Below are positions 1-11,655 of a DNA stretch of 64,000 nucleotides, piece after piece. Each line of letters opens with the position of its first letter. Position 1 is the first letter of the stretch. Source of the DNA: Sclerodactyla briareus (Eukaryota > Echinodermata > Holothuroidea > Dendrochirotida > Sclerodactylidae); NCBI GenBank assembly GCA_026419785.1, contig JAODTK010003654.1, positions 400,001 to 464,000 of the forward strand, given 5' to 3'. The position numbers and the translations under genes are program-made. Below the pieces are notes generated by a model. The model worked only from the letters and a program-made list of their open reading frames with translations, was not told where the DNA came from and made no database searches.

Positions 1-89
1 TTATATTCCCTTACTGAACTAGCCATTGCAGGCGGGTACACCCTCCGACCGTTTATATCTCCGCCGAATGGCTTTTTCGTGGACCTCGT

Positions 90-660
90 TTGAAAAAAGC
101 ATATTAAATTTTATGTCCATTCGACCTCTGGTGACTTTGAATGCCCTCATTTTGTTCAAGACTAACAGTAGTTCACACTCTCCAAATTTCGAAACCGCAT
201 TTTAACCTCTGGTGATCTTGAAATTACCGACAAGTGTTTCCGCGGATTAACTTTCGTCCCCACTCACCAAGTTTCATTTAAATCGGACTAACTCTGTATT
301 TTCGCAAAAAAAAACGACAAATTTGACCACCGGTGACCTTGAACTTACCGTCATGTTTGGGACCATTCTGTCACACGCCACCAAATTTCATGTAATCGGA
401 GCAACTCTTCTTTCGTTCCAAACCTGCAAAATGAGGGCAGCAGACTGCGTGATGCCCCTCTTCCGAACCATCATCCGAGATTTTGCTAGGACGGACATGT
501 TTAACAAGTTTCAGATCAACCGGCTAAAGCGTTAAAGATTTATTGCGTCAACGCCTAAAGTTTCCGGCGGCGGTGTGCGCAGCGGCGGAGACGGCGTACA
601 CCCGCAAACCCCCTAATATCTCCGAACACTTGGAAGTGTTGCAGGGATATAACGCTGGGC
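90..660 (+). repeat. Dispersed repeat R1, copy 1
   Basis: A series of 'ggtgaccttgaa' blocks leads to 'catcatccgagattttgcta', 'ggctaaagcgttaaagat', a CGG-rich core ('ccggcggcggtgtgcgcagc') and a tail 'ttgcagggatataac'. It shares its order of blocks with 17,735-18,365 and, inverted, 28,775-29,290. No coding potential. Confidence 0.8.
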
Positions 661-1225
661 TGATGGCTGATCATACTCATGTCTGACCAAGAATCCTAGA
701 TACTGCGCTCATAAAGGGCGGAAAATAGTAGAATGGTATCAGTGACACTTTGCCAAGCACATATTCCGGGTTCGAAATCTAGTAGTCACCGGACGTTTTT
801 CCCCTATGTGGCTGTACTCGCAGTTGCGAGTGGTGAGGGCTTGGTCTCACTTCACGGTTCCGGATTTGATGCAGTGGACTTTCCGTGGTTTATTACGGAT
901 TTGCAACTCAGTCTTGTCTATTGGCTGTGATCCGTCACGTTTGAACACTTGACCTTCGCTCCTTCCGAGTGGTCGTGACCCCCAAAACCATAATATCTCC
1001 GATGGTCGGTCCTGGGCAGTTCACTGATCGTCCTTTCAGATGGGGACGTGAAATGACGGTCCCTGGAGCAAGATGGGATTGGTTACACCCCTGCCTCGAT
1101 ATCATCTGATCACTAGTCGAGAAGGCAGGCGAGTTATCGCCGGTTGCTCATTCACAATCATACAGCCAGGGGTCCTTGAATTGAGGCCCTAACTGGCTTC
1201 TTGAACCCGTAGAATAGAAAAAAGA
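660..1225 (+). repeat. tRNA-derived SINE-like element, copy 1
   Basis: A B-box-like 'gggttcgaaatct' (about 767-779) lies after 'gaatggtatcagtg'. The conserved 3' part reads 'cacccctgcctcgatatcat', 'gatcactagtcgagaaggc' and 'cttgaacccgtagaat'. The same parts occur at 27,960-28,375, and the tail also at 15,740-15,815. Confidence 0.65.
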
Positions 1226-1554
1226 TACAAATTCTTGTCTGCTGCGAACCCTCACCGGGTACACATGAATGAGATAGTGGTCTAGATGACAGCACTTTTC
1301 AATGTATGGGGGAACCCTTCGATGTTCGCTCGCGGATACAATACACTAATATGAATCCCGATGTTCTAAATCCCATTCGTCTTTGGCCAGTGGCATCGCC
1401 TCGCCGATAGATCGTCGGAGGGCGGCAGCTTAGTGGAATTAGAGGTTGTGCTCAGTAAACATTTATTACTGAACTAGACATGTTCCCACGGTTAAACCAC
1501 CGACGTGTCCTTTCCCCGCAGGAATGCCTTTTGGAACCTCATTTTAGGAAAGCC

Positions 1555-1800
1555 ATTAATATATAAGCCTACTCCCTCCTGACCCCCATTGACTTTGAAA
1601 TGCCCCTGATTTGGTTGTTCACGACCAACTGTAGTTCACAAATCCTCCAAGGTTTGTTTAATTAACAAAGTTAGAAAAATCAACATTGGATTATGCAAAA
1701 TGACCTCCTTGACCTTGAAATGACCTTCATATTGTTAGGACTAATTAACAGTCCACATCCGGCAAAAAATATCAAAAATATGGAATATCTTCTATAGCAA
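1555..1800 (+). repeat. R1-related fragment
   Basis: Contains 'tgaccccattgactttgaa'-like and 'cttgaccttgaaatgacctt' blocks of repeat R1 without the CGG core. Confidence 0.55.
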
Positions 1801-2339
1801 GTTTAAAAAACGTCATATGCAGTTGTTGCTCGACATGTACGTATATTTCTATTTACTCCATCCAAAGTTCGATCCTCTCTGAAAAATCCCCCCTTTTTGC
1901 GAACTACGACGTTACATTCATGCCACACAGTCGCATCCCTCCACACTATTGATCTTAGGCCACGACGATTCATTTACGTTGTTTATGGTGAAAGTAGGCC
2001 TACTGAGGTCGTGATGCCGAGCAAGTGCGACGGACACTGGTAGAAATACATAGTTGAGTAGACAACATTCATACAAACAAAACACGGAGGTAGCGTAAGG
2101 TAGAAAATGCCTTTAGCTGCTTAGAGTACCATTGGTTGGAGGCATCGTAGCCGATCAGTCAAAATTTCGATGATGGGAATGGGACAGCGTCTCGGATCAT
2201 GTGAAAAGGATTTCTTAAACATATGGCGAATAAAGGAAATACTGTTCGGCGCGGTGCTTAAACAATGAACAATGATAACTTTTGAAACACACTTCAAGAT
2301 CCTTCACGTAACCTAAACCTTTTCTTCAGGCGCTGCCAT

Positions 2340-2700
2340 GGTTTCCTACCCAGATAGCATTGAGATGGCGGCCCGCCATTGGTCTAACCGGTGGCAACAC
2401 TCGCGGGGTCCACGGGTGGCATCCCTCCAGCGGACCGCCATTATGTGACCGGTGTATCGCTGTCGTCACTGACGGCTAGCCGCCTCTGCCACCCAGACGG
2501 TCACCATCCCGACGCCCCTGATCCTAGATGGACATCTTTTTTATAATAATTTTGAATTTTGTTTCAAATTCACCGTTGAAGGACCATCAGAAGCCCGCAG
2601 GTGGCGGCCGCTGCCACCGGTGCCCTCCGCCAGCCACCACTTTGCCACCGGCGGACCGCCGAGGTTGCTATCTTGGTATAGACAACTGGCTGATTGGCTC
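2340..2700. repeat. GC-rich repeat with GCCACCGGCGG motifs
   Basis: Dense 'gccaccggtg' / 'ggtggc' motifs, including a near-palindrome 'ggtggcggccgctgccacc' (2,601-2,619). The block 'agcattgagatggcggcccg' recurs inverted at 7,455-7,485, so it is a dispersed element rather than a promoter island. Confidence 0.45.
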
Positions 2701-4019
2701 AACTTTCCTCTTACCAGAAGATTCTCTTTTGCTCCACAGGTGAAATTACTGGGAACGTTTGCCGGCGGATGGAATCTACCATGTTATAGGCGCGAGATTT
2801 TTGTTCCAGGTGTCCCCGGCCCTCTTTTTTTTTTGTATGTTTGTTGCTCTCCTTACTCTGCTGTTGTATGCCTTCGCTGTGTTCTAATCAAGCGCCTGAA
2901 CAAACACTCGACAGTTAAGATTAATCTCGGGACTTTACGGACCTGACAGCTTTGCCAGTTGCCACACATGCTACACAAAAACGCTGCAGGCCGCGTGCAA
3001 CGTCATCATTGTAACCCATGACGTAGCCGCAAGGTTCAATGCTAGGGCCAGATGGTCGAGTTGTGGTGTCGCACGTTACTTATCTGAGCGAAACGCAATG
3101 TTTAATCGTAGCGTCGCCAGCCGATTCATATTAGGATATCATTATCCAGCAATCTTCATTCCCATAATGTTTTCCCCAGCTGGTTTCAGTACTTTTTTGC
3201 GGAGAAATGCTAGGTTTGATGACGTACTTCCATTCAACGCACAGAGCTATTCGGGAAGAAGCTCAATCAAAGCTTAGACCACCAGCTCATTGCCCAAGCA
3301 ACCATACTAGGGAGTTATTTAAATTCACTATATCGCAACGCCATAGCCGCACACGCTAAGCAAGACCCGGTCCAGTCCAAACATCCGAAATACTTTTATA
3401 CTTTCAACATGATGTTTATGCCTTGTTATTTTGTTATATTTCGTTATTTCAGCTGATTTTATTGTTTTTATCTCCACGGAATCTGCTTGGACAAGGCCCA
3501 TTGTCCTCCACGGCGCACTTCAGTGATTGAATCATAACAACTTTGCAGAGAGAAATAATTCTTTAGAGCCCCAGTGTGTTCAGTGACATCAACATTTGAA
3601 ATGTCGGGCTGGTAATCCAGGCGGTTGCCGTTCGATAGACGCTGTGGTGCTTCAAATTTATTTCAACTTTATTTCGATTTGACGTTGTCGGTATTTTGTG
3701 ACATGGTTGCCGTTCACAGCACGTGCTAATTAGCCCTAATCCAGAGAAAATACACTGATCGCCCTGAACCTCTCGCATCCCGTCTGAATCATAGCACACC
3801 ACTGGAGATATATTGGTATTAGAGTATTGTACGAGATTAATCCATCACTGCCCACGCCCCCCCCCCCCCACCATCCATGAATGAGGCCAACTGTTTGTAA
3901 GAATTCATCTAAGAAATGAGTGACTTTCATGTTTCGCCTTGCTCAAACCCCTGTTCTTGAACACGAATATCTGTCAGTGATAGCCTAGAATGTGGTGAAG
4001 TTGAGATAGCCTTGGTGCA

Positions 4020-4240
4020 GTTTCAGTGGTCCCGTCCTAGGTCCACCACCGGTACCGTTATGTCCCCGTAGTAAATTTCGAATATCCTGAAGCCTCGGGG
4101 GATCGTGGTCCGAGTCCCCGTCGTAGTGTGTCGGTGCATAGCTAGAGCACCTTGTCTCTCTCAACCCAGGTGCTAATTTGCGTGAGTACCTATGAGGTGT
4201 GGCTTGTCATTCGCGCTGATCACTAACTGATGCACAAGCT
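4020..4240 (+). repeat. Second SINE-like family
   Basis: B-box-like 'tggtccgagtccccg' (about 4,107) is followed by 'agagcaccttgtctctctc' and 'acccaggtgctaatttgcg'. This resembles the cap-to-tail layout of tRNA-derived SINEs common in marine animals. One copy only in this window. Confidence 0.5.
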
Positions 4241-4259
4241 CTCTGCACTGTCAACAATT

Positions 4260-4440
4260 CCTGTAGATTTACAGTAAATAACGGCCAACTTCCGCGCCAG
4301 TGATTTACTGTGAATTTTACCGTAAACTACGTAAATTATAGATGTAATATTATTTTACTGTAAAGTCCGTAGTTTTATTGTCCAATTTACAGTAAATAAC
4401 GGGCAGCAAGTTTGCCGTAATTAAAGTTGCCATAATTTTA
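4260..4440. repeat. Palindromic TTTACAGTAAAT cluster
   Basis: 'tttacagtaaataacgg' twice, plus the inverted forms 'ttactgtgaattttaccgta' and 'ttttactgtaaag'. It can form several hairpins. No coding sense. Confidence 0.7.
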
Positions 4441-5574
4441 AGGAATGTCTTTAATAAGGCCCCTGGTACACATGAGGAGACGGAATAAATAGTTTGAAGC
4501 ACGGTACACTGTCAATATGAGTAGAGGAACTGCAGCTAAATCTGTAGTGCTTGCGGATTCAATCATGAGCGGCCCATGACATGTAAAAGTAAAACTGTCG
4601 GATTGTCTGAGCGGAAAGCGGAATACTGCTCGTGCGGGGCGTGTAAACTTTGCTAAAATGACTCCTAGCGTGCAGAAAATGGCTTCTCCAGGGTTTCTCA
4701 GCCTGTTGATTTCGAAAATTTATGAACAAGCACAATCGGACGTCCTTGGTACTGTCGAACCCAAAATGACGTTTGCTATAAACGAGGATTTAATAAATTA
4801 AGTTCTCAACTGATCACAGAACCAACATTTAAAAAATGATACTTAATACTTCATTTTATATTTGAATGACCCCGGACATTATTGTTCACTGGTCCATTAT
4901 ACTATGCGTAAAGGTTTTATTCAAACCAAATGTCACATACTTTGACCTTCAGTGACTTAATGTTGACCCTGGGACCGTCGGACAAATTCCCCCCATTTTT
5001 CTGATGAGTTAAATGTTCCCCAGTTAATGACTTTAACTGTCTACCATTTGGCAATTAATTTGTTGTACCCAGCACAACTCACCCAATAGCAATTTACCGC
5101 AACTCCTTCCATATACCAACCCTCTAGGCCTGCAGCAGTGAAACATGTAAAACACTTTGTAAGTTGTAACTGCCTGCTCTATAAAGCGTGCAGACTGTAC
5201 AGCATCCGACATATGAGAAATGTGATGACAGATCTCTCCTGCGTCCACGTATCAGGCTACAATGCGAGCCTGCCTATTGAAAGGTGATGAACAGCTATCC
5301 CCCTCTCCCCAGAAGTTTTGTTATGAGATGTAAACAACTAGAAACTGGGGCAAGATGTGTTGACAAATGAATGGCATCTGGAATGGTCGGTCTAGACTGT
5401 TGTTGTAAATACTGTGTGGTACTTAATGGGATTTAATTAACATCTAATCACGTAATGCAAACAAAAATGTAAATCTCCTCTCCTCCTAACCATTGGTATG
5501 CTCATCCATTCACAAAGTTTCAACACTGATCGCAATGTACGGTTTTAAAGTTATGAGTGAATGGGATGAACAGA

Positions 5575-5665
5575 CAAACAACGGGCGAACGGACTAACGA
5601 ACTACGACTAACTAACTAACGAACGAAGCTGAATACGATCGACCACGAACAAACGAACTGAACGG
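5575..5665 (+). repeat. Degenerate AACGAACGA microsatellite
   Basis: Repeats of 'aacga', 'aacta' and 'aactaac' tetramer-like units. Confidence 0.75.
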
Positions 5666-5764
5666 AAGAATGATACTTTTACTCTTTTAGACAGTTAGAG
5701 AGCTGTTTCCAGCAGTTAAAAATAGCAGCACATAGATTGGAATTCTGACGATGGCATACTTTTT

Positions 5765-6290
5765 TTGTCTCGCCTGCGAAGTCTCTGAAGAGACTCAGCG
5801 ATCACTTTGTCGTGTAGGTTTGTGTGTATGCTATGTTGTGTGCTCACTTGCTTGTTAGCAGATTTTGTCCGAACGGCGAGAATACCTGATTTTGATGAAT
5901 TTTAAAGTATTATCGGGGTGGGTGAATACGATCTACAGATTTTTGGGCAAAAGAGTCATGCTTGTGGGGGTATTAGCCTATTTTATGTACTTCCTTGTTA
6001 AGCTCGTTAGCAAGATTACTTACTGACGCACCTAAGGTGCTATTGTGGTTTGGTTTGGCACATAGAGGTACAGGGTATAAGGTAGATGAACTCAGCATAA
6101 AATATGTTTAGACGTCTTATTAGCATAATTCATGCAAAATTTGTATTGTTTCGTTGGATTTTCATGAAACTCGTGTGTATGGTTTAAATCCCTTAGTCCC
6201 CAACATGCAATCTGAAAGTTTTTCTGTCCTTCCGGTTCCATTTTCAATTCCATTGTCTCATATTTTTCATAACACCCGATCCTAATTTAA
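5765..6290 (+). other. Probable unclassified dispersed repeat
   Basis: It starts 'tctcgcctgcgaagtctctg' with an inverted 'agtctctgaagagact' hairpin (5,780-5,795) and contains 'acgcacctaaggtgc'. Non-coding. I see only one copy here, so classification needs a library search. Confidence 0.3.
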
Positions 6291-9200
6291 CCACACAAAT
6301 ACCTCCTTTTGCAACCCTACCAGAATCTCTCCTTTCGTCTTTTCTCTATGCTTTTAACAATCATTTTTTCAACAATCAACCTCTGTGCACCCCCCTGTCA
6401 GGCATTCCTTCCATTAATCCAATCCCCACCTCTGGGTACGCCACTGTTGGGACACATGGCACACACTCTTCAGGGTCATAATTTCCTGGACTTTCGTTCT
6501 AATGGACTGGTTGACACAAAGTGTAAATGCAGAGCTGATCCAAACGTCCGTCATTAAGGCAACTTTGAACATTTTTCCGTTCACAAACCAGGGTAGTAAC
6601 AAAAGGTTGTCACTGATCGTGTCATAGCAAGGCACACTAAACCTTTACAGCATTGCCGATCGTCATTTCTAAATCTGCCGATCGCGGGCAGTGTGGTTGC
6701 AGGGGGGGGGGGGGGAGGGGTTTTTTGTCGGATGCCGCACATTATTTTCCACTTCCTCAAAGACAAATTCATCATTCAATACCATAACAAAAGGCGATTG
6801 GAAAACTTCGACCTAAATAATTAAATGAATTAGACTGAAGGGACCAGAAGCAGGGACACTTTAGTCTGGTCTCTGTGAAAAAAAAAAAAAATATTATCGT
6901 GTCGAGAGAGAAACGAAGTGAGTAAGTGCCAAGTAATGGTCCGTCGTTCGCGGCTGTTCCTATCGCACTTTACGTTCACTTTGTCCTTGCATGCCTACTC
7001 GGGCTACAATCGGATCTTGGCCGCTCAGAGTCCGACTTCGTCACTATACTAAGAGACCACTTTTAGGGATTTGGCTTTCTCAGGGGGAGAGGGTCCCTGT
7101 TTACATGGCAACTTCCGGAGAAAAAGCAACCCCCCCCCCCCCTTCACTGTCGCGGGCACTGTCGTTGATGTTGATTTTAGGTAGTCATGGATGAAAAACG
7201 GAGTTTCGACCACTTCTTTTGTGCAACCTACATGCCTAATTTGAATTTGACACATTGCTAGCTTGCGTTGGTTCAGATCATCGTGGCTAGCCTGCCTAAA
7301 AGCAGACGCTTAAGAGGCCGTTCCTAAAATAGAGGGGGCTAAACTCTTTAGTATATACACGGTCGAATGTTTAGGCAAATCACCGATTGGTTAAAGGGTA
7401 AACCTGCACCTATGAGTGAATGAGGCCGATTACGAGGTGAAAGTGGACCACCAGCGGGCCGCCATCTCACTGCTAACTGGGAACAAGAAGCTTCACCTAT
7501 ACACACACATGCGCACGCGGGCTCCGGCAAGGAATAAAACAAGAACAAAACTGTGCGTAGTGATTTTTTGCTATTTCTTCGGGTAATACCCAGCTTTTGT
7601 AACAAGAGGAGATTTCCAAGATCACCTAACATCTGAAGATTCATTCTAAGCAGACAAGTGGCAGAATAATTCGGTAACTCACCACAAACCAACATGGCCG
7701 GATTGTGCTGTCAAGTTGAGTGTCAAGTCCCGGTCCCTCCTTTGGTCATCACCCATTAACCATGTAAAAAATACATTATGCCTATAATCTCTACTTTCCC
7801 GGCGAAAAAAAAAAAGGTAGGTTTCGTATCTGCTATTCTGGTAATAAGCAGGCCCCTGCGAAGGGGGGGGGTGCTAGGGGTGCTGCATTACCCCCGATTT
7901 ATCTGACGGGATGCGGAGCACCCCTACCGATTTCAGTTCATATGTGTCCCAGCACCCCTGGTCGATTTGTCTTTAAGGGCTGTCATGGATCATTATTTGC
8001 ACGAAATTTGGTATCCGGTTTTTGATCTGCTGGCTTGCGTAGTTGTTTTTCAGTGTACTTGGCAACTAATGGAAATATTCCTATATACCCCAAATTCACT
8101 TGATTATTTTGATGATCGATCTGATAGTATTGGAAAAAAGATCTCTTGAAGTATCCTTATAATTGTTTTTATAAATCCCTCAAAGGCACTACCACCTATA
8201 ATACTCAAAAGTTGAATTTTTCAAGAATTTTCATCTGTATATAACAATGTACGTATTTGTATGTTGGCTCCGCAGGCACTTCTAGGCGTCACATTCAACA
8301 TTGGGGAGGGGTTTGCCCATGTCCATGCTTCCCCTGCCGGTAGTGGAAGGTTGTCAGTGGTCATTTCTTGACGAATCTCAGCAATTTTGTTTCTATCGCC
8401 GTTATTGTGCTTTGTTATCTTGTGTAATGGACGTGCACATGGTTAAGTCTTAGCAATGGCTTTTCCGTTGTCCTGATTGACTTCTGCTTTGCGGGCACAT
8501 CACCATAAATCACATACCTACCCCCAAATAGGCCTACTACGTTCACAACCGCGTCTTACCGGCTGTAGACATACACTGGACTCTATATACTCCAATATTT
8601 TTGGTGGGGGGGGGGGACATAATTCAAAATATCCCCCTCAAATAATTTTGCGGACTGCCTGAAAAAATCTCGGGTGATCATAGGTCAGTACGGCCAAAAC
8701 AAAAATTGTCACCTCATAGTTAGATGCAAATTCCAATTTTTCTGTTGAGAACGGCCGCGCTGTATCCTAGCTTTTCCGTTACATGTATATACAGTGGGCC
8801 CCCGTGTACAATACTTTGCAGATTCGGGCAGTAGATTTTGTCCCATATACGTGTCATCTTCAAGTGTGGTGAAATTGGTAGGCCACGAGGAATTTGGTTG
8901 GGCACTTGATTTCATGTTGCACCCCCCCCCCCCCCCTCCCCACTACAACAATCCGGAATCCATGCATTTTCTTAGCACTGCACACAGTTTAGTTTACTTC
9001 TGGTCCTAGTGTTTCAGATTGGCTTTGTCAGCCTTTCGTGCTTTTCCTAAAAAGATGAAAGCTTAAAGTAACGAAACAACAGGGCGTGGATCGTGCACCT
9101 TAGTATGGGGGGAGGTTCACGTGATTAACGTATGGAACTATACAGGCGCGGAACGAGGCCAAACAATTCTGAGACAATAGAAATTGGACGAAAAATTTGA

Positions 9201-9449
9201 GTGCGGAAACTAATCGGAAATAATGACAAAATTGCTGCTGACGGCCTCAATGCCTTCAATGAAATGCCCGAAAATGCACAACATTTTCCATGACATGATG
9301 TTCCAGGCAAATTTTCATCTGCGGCAGCCCTCCAACCCAATTGGAATGGCCCTCGATGTAATATCTCTCTAAGACATGGCTATGGGTAGGAATGGAGACC
9401 ACGGTGAATAAGAATAAATTAACAGATCATCCTTTTCGGAATTTACTGT

Positions 9450-10280
9450 CATTTCAGTGAATTGCATACTGCCATTGGTCCGCGGGAATGGCGCTCCCTG
9501 CGATCTGGCGGGTGAGGGGGGGGTGGGGGGGGGGGGGGGGGGGGGGGGGGTGGGGGGGGGGGAGGGGTTGTCTGTCAGACATTTTATTTTCTTGTACGTT
9601 ACGCGTCAACTGAATGGTACGCGAATTGTAATGAATAACGTAGATCATTCCTCAAGAGTTTTTCTGAGGAAGTACCGTTGTCCGCAATCTGGGTGATTCC
9701 GTAAGGCTTCAAATTTCCTTGTACCCTTTTACGAGCCCACTGATGCTGGCCCAAATTGTAGGATTAAATTCATTAGTTCCTTCAAGAGCGCGACTTACCG
9801 TTTCTCCTGCGTCTGAGGGGTCTGTAAAACGAAACTTTCCCTTGTACCCTACGCGTCCACTGATGGTGGCGGCCTGGCCCTAACTTGTAAGATACACATC
9901 GATCAGTCCTTCAGAACGTATTCCTATAAATATAATTTTTGCACTTTATGCCCGTTGGGACGTTGCTTACTGCCATAATAGGTCCGGGGAATGCTTTTCC
10001 TTCCCTCCAATCTGGGGGTCTGTAAAAAAAAACAAAAAAATTTCTTGTACCCTCGCGTCAACAACCGACGGTTTCTTGAAATGAAAATTCGGGAATTTAT
10101 TGACGATGTCATGGATTTGCTTCTGCCATATGACCCCAGAAGTGACGTTTTTCCTGCAATCGGGGTGGGGGGGGGGGGGGGGGTCTGTAGAACCAAAAAT
10201 TTCCTTTACGCTACGCGCCAACCCACGGTGGCGCTCCGTTTAGATGGAGCAACCCTCATAGGTCCCCCCCCCCAATATTC
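9450..10280 (+). repeat. Cluster of poly-G / 'cttgtaccctacgcg' repeat units
   Basis: Four units each hold a poly-G run or 'gggtctgta', then an A/C/T-rich tract ending 'ttccttgtaccctacgcgtc', then 'aactgatggtggcg'. Similar sequence recurs inverted at 12,670-12,775 and as a piece at 49,510-49,590. No protein is supported. Confidence 0.65.
9510..9568 (+). repeat. 59-bp G tract, G-quadruplex candidate
   Basis: Almost uninterrupted G with three or four T/A interruptions. True length is unreliable in any read technology. Confidence 0.9.
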
Positions 10281-10742
10281 AACACAGATCGCCGCCTATC
10301 ATTACCAACTGAAAAACAAGTGAAGTATATTATTCAAGTGATATCTTCGAACACGCCAGAAAACCAATAGATGGACACTCCCTTCCCTTATCCCTCACTG
10401 ACGTAGGTCCATTATTGGGACCCTGAGTTAACTTTTCCCCTAACACCAGAAACCTGGCTATTACGCCCGCTGTGTCACTGTCTTTTTTGCTTTTTCCATG
10501 GGTCGCCCTTGCCTCGTGTGCTAATTAAACAGATTAGGTGCCGTTTACCGCGGGTACATCAAGGTGTACTGTCTAATCGATCCACGCGATTTCGCTATGA
10601 ATAACTAAAAAAAAGGATAAAAATTGCAGAAGAAAATCTTAAAAATGAAAGACAAAAAATGTGAAGTTTTGGTAGGGGTAGGGTGAGGTGTCTTTTGTCG
10701 GAAGCTCAGCACCCCCAGTATAAAAATCGTTCGCAGGGCCGG

Positions 10743-11160
10743 TAATAAGCGATCACAATACAAACACTGTTGGCGTACTATAATGTGTTATCATAGAGCT
10801 TGGTTTCACCATCCGATAGGGAAGAACCTATTGACAAAAGGCAATAACACCGAAAAATACCTATGGGCTATCATCTCACTTTCCGTGGGACTGGTAGGTG
10901 TTCCTATCTGCTTATGCTGTAATAACGATCACAATCACTGTTGGATACTATATGTGTTTTCATGAGCTTGGTTACTCCAGAATTGAGAACAATATTGACA
11001 AAGGCATATCATCATGCGAAAATACATTTGGCTATCATCTCTACGTCCCCCGGAATGGTATAGGTGTTCCATCTGCTTATGCTGGGAATTTGTTAATAAC
11101 AATACACTGTTAGAATAATATTATTGTTATTACTGCAGCTTGGTTCACTCCAGGGTTGAA
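10743..11160 (+). repeat. ~170-bp tandem repeat, 2.4 units
   Basis: 'aataacgatcacaatcactg', 'gagcttggttactcc', 'ggctatcatctc' and 'aggtgttcctatctgctta' recur at about 170-bp spacing (starts near 10,750, 10,922 and 11,093). Confidence 0.8.
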
Positions 11161-11584
11161 AATAATAAACATTATAAATAAACAAGGACACACAACCTCC
11201 CCCATTCTCATTATCCCTTCCCAGGATTTTTATTCTTAAAATTCCTGAATATTTTTCATGTAAGCATACCTTATCGGGCATTTCACATTCATCAACCCAA
11301 TCAGAGAAAACAAATTGTGTTGGGGGGGGGGGGGGATTTGTTGAAGCTTCATTGATGCCCCCCCGTCTAGCTCGGTGCCACCCGTGACCCTCTGCACTAC
11401 AAGAGAAGTTGTACCAAGAAGGTAGCCGTGTATACAGATACACAGTTTTGTTCACTATTCTAACCTAGCTGAAAATGAGTGTCGCATATCACTGAGCGAT
11501 TGAAGACTAAAGCATAAACTTTGGAAGGGATTACCGGTAGTTAACCCGCCCTAAGTATCCTGTTTGGTTCCTTGACTGGACATT

Positions 11585-11655
11585 TTGATAAAAAACACAA
11601 AAAGCAACACGCAACCAAACAACCAAACAAACCAACAACGACAACACAGCCAGGC
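11585..11655 (+). repeat. Degenerate (CAAA/CCAA)n tract
   Basis: 'aaccaaacaaccaaacaaac' and 'caacaacgacaac', simple repeat. Confidence 0.75.

Larger units (their letters stand above)
1801..9440. other. No gene seen (1.8-9.4 kb), apart from listed repeats
   Basis: All open frames are under 116 codons, lack conserved motifs and often run through homopolymers. Poly-C/G runs occur at 3,860, 6,703, 7,130, 7,863, 8,603 and 8,920. No exon with good splice sites and family similarity was recognised on either strand. Confidence 0.6.
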